Part shown: positions 43,204-51,868 of the stretch, one piece after another
How positions within the stretch are numbered: position 1 is the first letter of the stretch
Layout of the letters: each line of letters starts with the position of its first letter
Origin: Shuttleworthia sp045545575
GTDB lineage: Bacteria > Bacillota > Clostridia > Lachnospirales > Lachnospiraceae
Assembly: GCA_045545575.1 (NCBI GenBank)
Contig: JAZQBE010000028.1
Coordinates: 1-64,000 of the forward strand
DNA length: 64,000 bases
Direction of reading: 5' to 3'
Translations under genes and position numbers: made by a program
Notes under the pieces: model-generated
What the model was told of the DNA's origin: nothing
The model's input: only the letters and a program-made list of their open reading frames with translations
Database searches by the model: none

Positions 43204-45282
43204 TTACAGCCGCTCCTCCACCGTCACACCGGCCGGCAGTTCGATCCGCCTTTCCCCAAGCACCAGCGCACCGCCTGCCCGGCTCGCCGTCACCGATACG
43301 CGGCCGTCTTCCAGGTGTACGTGCACCTCGCCGCCCTCGATCGGCACGACGCCGTCGTACATGGAAAGCGGTCCGGGCACCGGACGCACCTCAAAGGTCT
43401 TCCAGGCAACGTCCGTGCGCTTGACGCCCAGCCGGTAACGGCCCAGCAGATAGACGGGGCTGGTGCTCCACGCATGGCACAGCGATTTGCCGAAGGGCCG
43501 GTTGTACATCGCGTAATTCGACACGCGGTCCTGGTTCGGATCGAACTCCTCGTACAGCGTCGTCGCGCCCTGGTCGAGCATCGGTCCGAAGTAGTCGCAA
43601 ATCAGGTCCTCGATGGCCTCCGAATGGCCCATGCGGCATTTGACCCGCATCTCATAGAAGCGGAAATAGGGCGTGGTGATCGGCGGATAGGCGTCGTTTT
43701 CGAGGACGCTGTGATAGACCCTTTCCTTCCACGCGTCGTCGCAGTGCAGATACAGGAGCGCCAGGATGTTGTTCTGCCGGGTCACGTGGCGCAGACCGGA
43801 TTCGTGGCAGTCCACGAAGGCTTCCAGTTCTTCGTCGTAGAAATCCGCCAGGATGTGCTCCTCCAGCACGTCCGCCTCCACGTCCCAGTCAAAGGACGTG
43901 TCGAACCGCCGCAGAATCGGCGACTGATGCTCTCTGAGCACCCGCTGCAGGCGGCTGAAGCTGCGCATCGCGATCGACAGCAGGATCTGCTCTCCCAGAA
44001 GCGCGCCGCTCTTGTCCATTTCCGCCCAGTCGATGAACACCCAGTCCGTGACGCGTCCGCGCACGTAACCGTCCACGCTGCGGCGGCTGTCGCAGAATTC
44101 CATCACGGCCTGCGCCCGCGGGTAGATCAGCTCCAGGAAGCGCACGTCGCCGTATTCCGCGTAGTACTCCCACAGGCTCATCAGCCAGAAATAGCTGTAG
44201 TCCATGATCGTGTTGATGTACTGCTTCACGGGCAGGCGGCCGCCCAAAGCGATCAGCGTGCGGCGCTCGGCCTCGCGGTCGCGGAACAGATAGCGGTCCA
44301 CGAACAGGCTCTGGTAGGCATCCGCCGACCACACCCAGCGGTCGCGCTTGACGCCGTCGAGGAAGAATTCCCGGTCATTTAATTTGAACGTGTACGCCGC
44401 CGTGTTCCACAGCTGCGTCACCTTCGGATCGCTGCAGGAAAACGACGCCCGCTGCTCCACCTTCGGCAGCAGCGACACGACATGGGGCTGCGCTTCGGCC
44501 TCGCTGAAAAACAGATAGCGGAACGCGTTGTCGCAGAGGGAAATCTCCTGTCCCTTCCGGATCCGGCCCGGGTTCTCGATCAGCGGCTGCGCCAGGTCCT
44601 GAAGCAGCGACGGGTTTTCCATCGGCCCCTCTTCGCCGCGGTACACCTCGCAGATCTCGCTGTTGCCGATATCCAGCGCTTCCTCGCGGGATTCGCCGAA
44701 GCTGATCACCAGATCGCGGCCGGAGGTGCCCGTAACGGTCAGCTCGGCCATCAGCTCCTTCCCGTAATCGTAGAGCACACCGCCGTTGACGGCCTCTTTT
44801 GCCACGGGTTCTTCCGGGATGCGGTCAAAGGCGAATACCGTCGGCAGCACGTCCGGATCGGTGTACAGCGGCGAGCATTCCGCCGGCGTCCAGTCGCCCG
44901 TCACGTCGTCCGCCTCCCAGGTGCCGTCCGTCTCCACCAGGCCGGACACGTACAGTGCCCCGAAGGTATCAATCGCCTGCACCGTAATGATCAGAGAATA
45001 CTCGCCCGCGTGCAGGTCGAGTTCCGCCGTGCCGACGTATTCCTCCATCGAATAGCCGCCGGTGGACATCTCCGGAAGCAGCACCACGCGGAACGGCCCC
45101 GTCGTGCGGATGGAAATGTGTCCGCCTTCCGTTTGAATATCCTTCTTGAAGCGCACCGTCGGCTCCGGGCTGTACAGCTTCCAGACCGCCGGGTAATTCG
45201 CGCCGCGGTTGCGCCGCCGTCCCTGCACCAGCAGGTGATGATACATTTCAAAATCGCCGAAACGCCAGATCCATGAACTCAT
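43204..45282 (-). CDS. GH78-type alpha-L-rhamnosidase-like protein
   Basis: 692 residues. The N-terminal beta region begins MSSWIWRFGDFEMYHHLLVQ. The catalytic barrel has FFLDGVKRDRWVWSADAYQSL near 303-323, the usual GH78 acidic site, then YSYFWLMSLWEYY and SLCHAWSTSPVYLLGRYRLGV. It is shorter than the first GH78 enzyme (968 residues) and lacks its extra N-terminal domain, so the substrate may differ. No signal peptide. It is divergent from the GH3 gene; shared control is likely. Confidence 0.85.
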   Translation of the reverse strand: MSSWIWRFGDFEMYHHLLVQGRRRNRGANYPAVWKLYSPEPTVRFKKDIQTEGGHISIRTTGPFRVVLLPEMSTGGYSMEEYVGTAELDLHAGEYSLIITVQAIDTFGALYVSGLVETDGTWEADDVTGDWTPAECSPLYTDPDVLPTVFAFDRIPEEPVAKEAVNGGVLYDYGKELMAELTVTGTSGRDLVISFGESREEALDIGNSEICEVYRGEEGPMENPSLLQDLAQPLIENPGRIRKGQEISLCDNAFRYLFFSEAEAQPHVVSLLPKVEQRASFSCSDPKVTQLWNTAAYTFKLNDREFFLDGVKRDRWVWSADAYQSLFVDRYLFRDREAERRTLIALGGRLPVKQYINTIMDYSYFWLMSLWEYYAEYGDVRFLELIYPRAQAVMEFCDSRRSVDGYVRGRVTDWVFIDWAEMDKSGALLGEQILLSIAMRSFSRLQRVLREHQSPILRRFDTSFDWDVEADVLEEHILADFYDEELEAFVDCHESGLRHVTRQNNILALLYLHCDDAWKERVYHSVLENDAYPPITTPYFRFYEMRVKCRMGHSEAIEDLICDYFGPMLDQGATTLYEEFDPNQDRVSNYAMYNRPFGKSLCHAWSTSPVYLLGRYRLGVKRTDVAWKTFEVRPVPGPLSMYDGVVPIEGGEVHVHLEDGRVSVTASRAGGALVLGERRIELPAGVTVEERL

Positions 45283-45460
45283 AGAGAACCTCCGAAACCG
45301 GTAAAGAACGCTGCCAATGTGTCTTTTGTTATTCTAACATAGTTTACCCGCCGAAAAACAGAAAAAGGAAATCTGAAATAAACCGTTTTCCTTCGTGTAA
45401 CCTTTGGCAGTTATGATACAATAGTTTTATCGTACCCGTTATTCTCAAAAGGAGGTTCTC

Positions 45461-48310
45461 ATGGATTACCGTCAGATGATCGGCTTTGTCACCGGCAAGC
45501 CGAGCAGGCACCCGTTCCCCGAGCACATGAAGGACATCCGGCGCATGGCCGCCGACGGCATGGTGCTTCTGAAGAACGATAACAGCACGCTTCCGCTGCA
45601 GAGCGACCGCGTCGCCCTCTTCGGCGGCGGCGCCGTGGAAACCGTTTTCTGTGGAACCGGATCCGGCTTCGTATTCGCCCCCTGCACCGTCACGGTGGAG
45701 CAGGGTCTGGAAGACGCCGGATTTGAAATCACGTCCCGCTCCTGGCTGGACCGTTTCCGCGCGGAAAACGAGCGCGCCAACAAAGAGGACAAGACGCTCT
45801 CCCGCATCGACCGGATGTGGAGCGGCCTGTCCGTCTTAATCGATGACATCCCGGTCACCGACGCAGAGATCGCGGTCGCGGCTTCCGCGGATACCGCCGT
45901 CTACGTCATCCGCCGCAACGCCGGCGAAGGCGGCGACCGCAAAGCCGAAAAAGGCGATTACTATCTGTCCGATGTCGAGCGGGACAACCTGACCCGCATC
46001 GCCGCCGCATTCCGCCATGTCGTGGTGGTGTTAAACACCTGCGTCATCGACGCAAACTTCATCGACGAGATCCCCGGCATCGACGCGGCCCTCATCATGA
46101 GCCTGCCCGGCGCGGAGGGCGGTCACGCCCTTGCCGACGTCCTGTGCGGAGACACCTGCCCCGGCGGCCGTCTGACCGACACCTGGGCGCGCCGGTACGA
46201 GGACAATCCGGCCAGCGCCACCTTCAGCGAAAACGACGGCGATTCCCTGCAGGAGGATTACACCGAGGACATCTTCGTCGGCTACCGCTGTTTCGACAGC
46301 TTCGGCATCGATCCGCTGTATCCCTTCGGCTACGGCTTAAGCTACACCACCTTCGAAACGAAGGTGACCGGTTTTGCCGCCGACTGGAAAAATGTCACGA
46401 TCACGGCCGACGTCACCAACACCGGCGATGCGTCCGCCCGCGAAGTCGTCCAGGTCTATGTCTCCGCCCCGGAGGCCGGCCTGCCCAAGCCCTGGCAGGA
46501 GCTGCGCGGCTATAAGAAGACCGGTCTTCTCGCCCCGGGCAAGAGCCAGCAGCTGACCATCACGATTCCGACGGAAAGTCTGGCCTCCTATGATACGAAA
46601 AAGGCCGCCTGGGTGCTCGAAGCCGGCGACTATCTGTTCCGCGTCGGCAGCCACAGCCGCGCCACGTCCGTCGCTGCTGTCCTGACCCTGGACGAAACCG
46701 CCATTGTCCGCCAGCTTTCCAACAAGCTTTCGCCGGACCACGAACTGGATCTTCTTGTCCCGCCGGCCCGCGGCGAAGCCGCTGCAAGAGCCGCCGCCGG
46801 CCGCTGGCCGCTGCCGGATTCGGACGTTCCCGCCGACGCGCTGCGCTGCGCCCTGGCCGCCGCCGGCTGCGAAACCATCGAAAACCGCTGCGACACGCCG
46901 AAGGAGCTGCTGGCCTCCGTCGACGGAACCCACGTCCGCTGCACCGCGTCCTATCCGTCCGAAGGCGACTGCGCGGCCAATCCGGCCGCGACCCTCATCG
47001 ACGTCGCCGAAGGCCGCGTGCGGATGGAAGCCTTCGTGAACTCCCTCGATCCCCAGGTGCTGCTGCGCCTGATCGCGGGCGCCGCCAACGAAACGAAATA
47101 CAGCGTGCCCTCGCGGTTTGCGTCCACCGGCACGGCTTCCCTGCCCCCGTTCCTGCAGAAGCTCGCGGACGCCGTTCCTGCCGCCGGCAAGCTGCCGCTG
47201 CCGGCCCTCGGCGGATATCGTCCGATCAGCGGACCGAGTTCCTCCGGCGGGACGACCGCCTTGTTTGCCTCCACCCTCGGCATCCCGAACTGGCTGGTCA
47301 CCGATGGCCCGGCCGGCCTGCATCTGCCGCTGTGCGGCGCGACGGACAACCCGGTCGGCATGGCCTTAGCCCAGACCTGGGACGACGATGCCCTGGAGCT
47401 TTCCGGTGAAATCATCGGCCGCGAGCTGAAATTCTATAACTACAGCATCATCCTCGGTCCCGGCATGAACATCCACCGCGACCCGCTGTGCGGACGCAAC
47501 TTCGAATACTTCGCGGAAGATCCGCTGCTCTCCGGCCGCTGCGCCGCCCGGATCACGATCGGCGTGCAGAAGACCCCCGGTGCCGGCGTCTCCATCAAGC
47601 ATTTCTGCTGCAACGACCAGGAGGAAAACCGCACGCTGATGAACGCCACCGTCTCCGAGCGCGCCCTGCGCGAGATTCATCTGCGCGGCTTTGAATACTG
47701 CGTGCGCGAAGCCGATCCGAAGACGATCATGACCAGCTACAACAAGCTGAACGGCGTGCAGACCTCTTCCAGTTACGAGCTGCTGACCGAAGTGGTGCGC
47801 GGCGAGTGGGGCTTCAACGGCCTGTTCATGACCGACTGGGGCACGAAGAGCGTTAAGGCCTATGACTACGCGGCCGGCAACGACCTGGTCATGGGCGGCT
47901 ACCGCAGCGAATTCCTGACCGCGGCCCTCGAAGCGAAGGCGCCCGAATTCGCCCCCGACGGCTTCGTCAAAACGGAAACCTTCAAGGTCTTCGGCGGATT
48001 CTTTAATGAAGAAGTGGAATTCTGGAACGTCTTCGTTCCGGATGCGGACGGAGAAGATACGGTGGAAACCACCGTGGAACCCGGCGTGACGCTGAACGCG
48101 AAAGTCGCGGAATACGTCGAAGCCGGCAAGGCTTCCGTGGAAGACCTGCCCGGCGGCCGCAAGAAGATCACGTACAAAGGCAAAGACCGCGGCCAGTACC
48201 TCTTCCTCGACGACGTGAAACGCTGCGCCGCCCGCGTGCTGTGGCAGTTGGTGGATTCCGTATCGTACCGCGTGATGACAAAGAAAGAGCCGGTGGTGAA
48301 GCGCGGGTAA
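45461..48310 (+). CDS. GH3 beta-glycosidase with permuted domain order
   Basis: 949 residues, AAAGGAGG before the ATG. The usual C-terminal alpha/beta sandwich of GH3 comes first (DIRRMAADGMVLLKNDNSTLPLQ, SLPGAEGGHALADVLCGDTCPGGRL), then a fibronectin-like domain (VTNTGDASAREVVQVYVSAP). The usual N-terminal TIM barrel is last, with DGPAGLHLP, GPGMNIHRDPLCGRNFEY, SIKHFCCNDQE and nucleophile D792 in LFMTDWGTKS. Inverted order is known from some rumen Clostridia beta-glucosidases. A Glu/Lys-rich tail of about 130 residues after the barrel is not typical. Confidence 0.9.
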   Translation: MDYRQMIGFVTGKPSRHPFPEHMKDIRRMAADGMVLLKNDNSTLPLQSDRVALFGGGAVETVFCGTGSGFVFAPCTVTVEQGLEDAGFEITSRSWLDRFRAENERANKEDKTLSRIDRMWSGLSVLIDDIPVTDAEIAVAASADTAVYVIRRNAGEGGDRKAEKGDYYLSDVERDNLTRIAAAFRHVVVVLNTCVIDANFIDEIPGIDAALIMSLPGAEGGHALADVLCGDTCPGGRLTDTWARRYEDNPASATFSENDGDSLQEDYTEDIFVGYRCFDSFGIDPLYPFGYGLSYTTFETKVTGFAADWKNVTITADVTNTGDASAREVVQVYVSAPEAGLPKPWQELRGYKKTGLLAPGKSQQLTITIPTESLASYDTKKAAWVLEAGDYLFRVGSHSRATSVAAVLTLDETAIVRQLSNKLSPDHELDLLVPPARGEAAARAAAGRWPLPDSDVPADALRCALAAAGCETIENRCDTPKELLASVDGTHVRCTASYPSEGDCAANPAATLIDVAEGRVRMEAFVNSLDPQVLLRLIAGAANETKYSVPSRFASTGTASLPPFLQKLADAVPAAGKLPLPALGGYRPISGPSSSGGTTALFASTLGIPNWLVTDGPAGLHLPLCGATDNPVGMALAQTWDDDALELSGEIIGRELKFYNYSIILGPGMNIHRDPLCGRNFEYFAEDPLLSGRCAARITIGVQKTPGAGVSIKHFCCNDQEENRTLMNATVSERALREIHLRGFEYCVREADPKTIMTSYNKLNGVQTSSSYELLTEVVRGEWGFNGLFMTDWGTKSVKAYDYAAGNDLVMGGYRSEFLTAALEAKAPEFAPDGFVKTETFKVFGGFFNEEVEFWNVFVPDADGEDTVETTVEPGVTLNAKVAEYVEAGKASVEDLPGGRKKITYKGKDRGQYLFLDDVKRCAARVLWQLVDSVSYRVMTKKEPVVKRG

Positions 48311-48345
48311 GGCGTGCCGCCGTCGTCGTCTTTAGGCGAAGCAGA

Positions 48346-48553
48346 AAAAGAGGCGTATTTTCGGGCATTTTGCCCGAAAATACGCCTCTTTTGGCTTCTG
48401 GCCGCTGTTTTGCGCGAAAACCGCCATTTCAGCGCCTGCCGCGGGCAGAATGCCCAAAATAAAGCCCTGTTTGGCGCCCGGCCGCCATTTTGCGGAAAAA
48501 CAGCCAAATCGGGGTCTGATGCGGGCATAATTGCCCGCGTCAGACCCCGATTT
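48346..48553. repeat. Three-unit, 80-bp-period palindromic repeat with terminator hairpins
   Basis: GGGCA cores at 48363, 48443 and 48523 are each followed by TGCCC, exactly 80 bp apart. Units 1 and 2 agree at about 55 of 80 positions. Unit 1 forms a perfect 22-bp stem (48346-48367/48371-48392) and unit 3 a 22-bp stem (48506-48527/48532-48553) with one wobble; unit 2 keeps only the core. The outer stems can terminate the convergent GH3 and pyk transcripts. Confidence 0.85.
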
Positions 48554-48596
48554 GCCTTCAAACTTCTGATTACGGCCCCGGATAACCCGCGCCGTT

Positions 48597-50036
48597 TTAC
48601 ACCACATGCGCCTTCAGCAGGTTTGTCGTTCCGGCGATGCCCAGCGGTACGCCGGCCGTCATGACGACGGTGTCTCCTTCGACGACAAAGCCTTTCTCTT
48701 CCAGCACTTCGATCGCATAGTCAAACAGCTCGTTGATGTCGCTTTTTTCCTCTAAGAGCAGCGGCGTAATGCCCCAGCACAGGTTCAGCTGCCGGCACAC
48801 CTTGTCCGTCAGGCAGCCGCCGATGATCGGGCTCTGGGGGCGGTAGCGGCTGACCATCTGCGCGGTCCGGCCGGACTTCGACACCGAAACGATGCAGCGC
48901 GCGTCCAGGTCGCCGGCCATCATGCAGGCCGTGTGCGAAATGGCATCGGAAATGCTCTCGTGGGACATCAGCGTCGCTTCGCGGTTGCGCAGCTGCTGCA
49001 GATACGGGATGTTCTTCTCCGTGCGCACCGCGATCCGGTCCATCATCTCCACGGCCTCCACCGGATACTTACCTGCCGCCGTCTCGCCCGAAAGCATGAT
49101 GGCGCTGGTGCCGTCGTAAATCGCGTTGGCCACGTCCGTCACCTCGGCACGGGTCGGCCGCGGATGCTGAATCATGGAATCAAGCATCTGCGTCGCCGTG
49201 ATGACGACCTTGCTGGCGGAAACGGTCTTTTTGATGATCATCTTCTGAATGATCGGCACTTCTTCGAGCGGGATTTCCACGCCCATGTCGCCGCGGGCCA
49301 CCATCACACCGTCCGCCGCTTCGATGATGGCGTCGATGTTGTCGATGCCCTGGTTGTTTTCGATTTTCGCGATGATGCGGATATCGTCGCCGCCGTACTG
49401 GTGCAGCAGGTCGCGGATCGCCCGGATGTCGTCCGCCGTTCGCGTAAAGGACGCCGCGATGTAATCGAAGTCGTTCTGCACGCCGAAGAGGATATCCTTC
49501 TTGTCCTTGGTGCTTAAATAGGGCATGGACAGTTCCACGTTCGGCACGTTGACGCCCTTGCGGTTGGACACCTTGCCGCCGTTTCGGACCTCACAGGTGA
49601 TGTCCGTCTCGGTCACCTTCCGGACCACCATCTCGATCAGGCCGTCGTCGATCAGGATGTGATCGTCCGGCTTCACGTCGTCCGGCAGGTCGCCGTAGGT
49701 GATGGAGACGATCTCGGACGTGCCGGGCACGTCGCGCGTCGTCAGCGTAAAGGTCTGGCCGGGCTCCAGGAACACCGGGCCGTTTTCAAAGGTCTTTAAG
49801 CGGATTTCCGGACCCTTGGTGTCCAGAAGCGCCGCCACCGGCAGCCCCAGTTTTTCCCGCACGGCCTTGAAGTGCTCCAGGCGGGCCAGCTGTTCGGAAT
49901 GCTCCCCGTGGGAAAAGTTGAAGCGGGCAACGTTCATGCCGGCTTTCATTACTTTTTCAAGCACGCCTTCCTGGTCTGTGGCGGGGCCCAGCGTGCAGAT
50001 GATTTTGGTTTTGCGTCGGTACGGTTTTTTCTTCAT
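48597..50036 (-). CDS. pyk: Pyruvate kinase
   Basis: 479 residues from the ATG at 50036 (GGAGAGGGA upstream). KTKIICTLGPATDQEGVL, ARFNFSHGEHSEQL, the catalytic-site block DGVMVARGDMGVEIPLEEVP and ITATQMLDSMIQHPRPTRAEVTDVANAIYDGTSAIMLSGETA are all intact. It is the short form without the extra C-terminal PEP-utiliser domain. It makes ATP and pyruvate in glycolysis. Confidence 0.98.
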   Translation of the reverse strand: MKKKPYRRKTKIICTLGPATDQEGVLEKVMKAGMNVARFNFSHGEHSEQLARLEHFKAVREKLGLPVAALLDTKGPEIRLKTFENGPVFLEPGQTFTLTTRDVPGTSEIVSITYGDLPDDVKPDDHILIDDGLIEMVVRKVTETDITCEVRNGGKVSNRKGVNVPNVELSMPYLSTKDKKDILFGVQNDFDYIAASFTRTADDIRAIRDLLHQYGGDDIRIIAKIENNQGIDNIDAIIEAADGVMVARGDMGVEIPLEEVPIIQKMIIKKTVSASKVVITATQMLDSMIQHPRPTRAEVTDVANAIYDGTSAIMLSGETAAGKYPVEAVEMMDRIAVRTEKNIPYLQQLRNREATLMSHESISDAISHTACMMAGDLDARCIVSVSKSGRTAQMVSRYRPQSPIIGGCLTDKVCRQLNLCWGITPLLLEEKSDINELFDYAIEVLEEKGFVVEGDTVVMTAGVPLGIAGTTNLLKAHVV

Positions 50037-50057
50037 GGATTCCCTCTCCATATGGAC

Positions 50058-50106
50058 AAAAAAATGCGGCACCATAATAGTACCGCATCTAAATCCGGTT
50101 GTGCAA
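50058..50106 (-). promoter_or_regulatory. htrA terminator overlapping the pyk promoter
   Basis: The pyk promoter is TTGCAC (50101-50106), 18-bp spacer, TACTAT (50077-50082) on the minus strand. The same DNA forms ATGCGGTAC/GTGCCGCAT (50080-50088 with 50064-50072) followed by seven T, a terminator for htrA, so the -10 lies in its loop. Confidence 0.68.
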
Positions 50107-50123
50107 GACTCATTTCGCCGCGT

Positions 50124-51701
50124 TTACTGCTGCGGAACGGCTTTCAGGGTGACCGTAACGGTTTCTTCCTCTTCATAATCCGTATTCCAGGAGGAATAGA
50201 CGATTTCGATCTCATCCCCCGGTTTCTTTGACGTAATGTACTCTTTCACCGCATCCATGGACGCGACCGCGTCGCCGTCAATGGAAAGAATCACGTCGCC
50301 GCGGTTTAAGCCGGCTTCATCTGCCGCGCTGCCGCGGATCACGCGGGAAACATACACGCCGGTGGGCATGCTGTACTGCTCGGCGGTCTGCTCGTCCAGA
50401 TCCATGCCGTAGATGCCCAGGTACGCCGTGCCGGGCTCGAGCGTGCTTCCGCCGTTCTCCGCAAAGCTCTCCTCCGGCACGCCGCCTTCGGTCAGCCGGT
50501 CAATGATCTCTTTGGCCTCCGTAATCGGCATGGCGTAGCCCATGCCCTCCACGCTGGTATCGGAGTACTTGGCCGAAACGATGCCCACCACTTCGCCGCG
50601 CATGTTCAAGAGCGCGCCGCCGCTGTTGCCGGGGTTCACCGCCGCGTCTGTCTGGATCAGCATGTTGCTGATTTCGGTGCCGTCTTCATTCTGCAGCGTC
50701 ACTTCGCGGTCCTTCGCGCTGATGTAGCCGACCGTCACGGACTGGCCGTAGCCGAGGGCGTTGCCGATCACAATGGCGCCCTGGCCGACGATCAGGTCGT
50801 CCGAATTGCCGATCACGGCCATGCGGATCTCGCCGAGGGTCTCCTCGGACACGTCGGAAAGCCGGACGGCAACGACGGCCAGGTCATGTTCCGGATCCGT
50901 GCCGACGATGGCGGCTGCCACACTGCTGTCATCGCAGAAGGTGATAGTCAGCTCGTTCGCGTTGGCCACCACGTGGTTGTTCGTGGCGATGTAGATGTAT
51001 TCGTCATCCTCGCTGATAATGATGCCGCTGCCGGCCGAGGGCAGTTCATAGGTGCGAAGCTGGCCGAAAAAGCTGCGGTACTGGATCAGGGAAATATTGC
51101 TCACCTGCACGATGGACGGCAGCGTCTCCTGCGCGATCTCGGACACGTCCGTCGCAAGCGTCACCTGCGACACCGGGGTGCTCTCCACCACACCGTCCTC
51201 ATTGCTGTCCGCCGCCGGAATCGTCGTCTCGATCTTCTGCGGCTCTTCCTGTTCCTTTGCCGGGGCGTCTGATCCGCCGGAAAAGCCGACCCCGCCCACA
51301 AAGCGGAGCATCAGACCGGCCACCAGGCCGAAGACCAGCGCCAGCGCCACCGTGCGCAGCAGCTTGCGTCCGAAGGAATCCGGGTTCGTCTCTTTCGGCG
51401 TCTTCTTTTTGTTTTCGTCCGCGTAGGGACTGTAGACCGCGTCGCTGTGATAGGCCGCCCGGTAGGACGCGGAGGCGTCGCTGGCCGCGCTGTACTCACC
51501 GGTGTAGGTCGTGTTCGTATAGGCGGTGCTGCCTAAAGGCGCTGTCTCCGGTTCCGGAACGTCTTCCGAAGTCTCCGGCACATCCGGGGTTTCCGTTTCT
51601 TCCGGGACGTCGATGTCTTCCGGTTCCGGAACGTCCGTGATCGGCTCTTCCGGGATCGGATCGTTTTCTGTGTTGAAGTATTCGTCGTTTTCGTATGCCA
51701 T
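50124..51701 (-). CDS. htrA: HtrA/DegP-type membrane serine protease with PDZ domain
   Basis: 525 residues. An acidic Pro/Glu/Thr-rich cytoplasmic tail of about 110 residues precedes one transmembrane segment (near 120-140, VALALVFGLVAGLMLRFVG). The trypsin-like domain has H243 (NNHVVAN), D273 (DPEHDLAVV) and S360 (NPGNSGGALLN). The PDZ domain follows (YLGIYGMDLDEQTAEQYSMPTGVYVSRVIRGSAADEAGL). It degrades misfolded exported proteins. GGAGG precedes the ATG. Confidence 0.96.
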   Translation of the reverse strand: MAYENDEYFNTENDPIPEEPITDVPEPEDIDVPEETETPDVPETSEDVPEPETAPLGSTAYTNTTYTGEYSAASDASASYRAAYHSDAVYSPYADENKKKTPKETNPDSFGRKLLRTVALALVFGLVAGLMLRFVGGVGFSGGSDAPAKEQEEPQKIETTIPAADSNEDGVVESTPVSQVTLATDVSEIAQETLPSIVQVSNISLIQYRSFFGQLRTYELPSAGSGIIISEDDEYIYIATNNHVVANANELTITFCDDSSVAAAIVGTDPEHDLAVVAVRLSDVSEETLGEIRMAVIGNSDDLIVGQGAIVIGNALGYGQSVTVGYISAKDREVTLQNEDGTEISNMLIQTDAAVNPGNSGGALLNMRGEVVGIVSAKYSDTSVEGMGYAMPITEAKEIIDRLTEGGVPEESFAENGGSTLEPGTAYLGIYGMDLDEQTAEQYSMPTGVYVSRVIRGSAADEAGLNRGDVILSIDGDAVASMDAVKEYITSKKPGDEIEIVYSSWNTDYEEEETVTVTLKAVPQQ

Positions 51702-51811
51702 GATGAAACCTCCATGTGTGTTTTTGTTTTATGCCCCATAGTCTACGGTTCATTTGTGGCAAAATTGTGTCCAAACCGGGACAAATACGTGAACGGTACT
51801 TAAAACGAAAC

Positions 51812-51839
51812 AAAAAAAACGCCTGTCCTAAGACAGGCG
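51812..51839 (-). terminator. Terminator at the end of the envelope operon
   Basis: On the minus strand CGCCTGTC, loop TTAG, GACAGGCG, then eight T, 30 bp after the stop of the transglutaminase-like gene. Confidence 0.92.
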
Positions 51840-51868
51840 GCCCATGCCTTGTTTTTCGAAAACCGCCT

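Noticed and set aside
48311..48596. CRISPR array
   Set aside because: There are only three diverged 80-bp units with palindromic cores and no unique spacers between identical repeats, and no cas genes are present.
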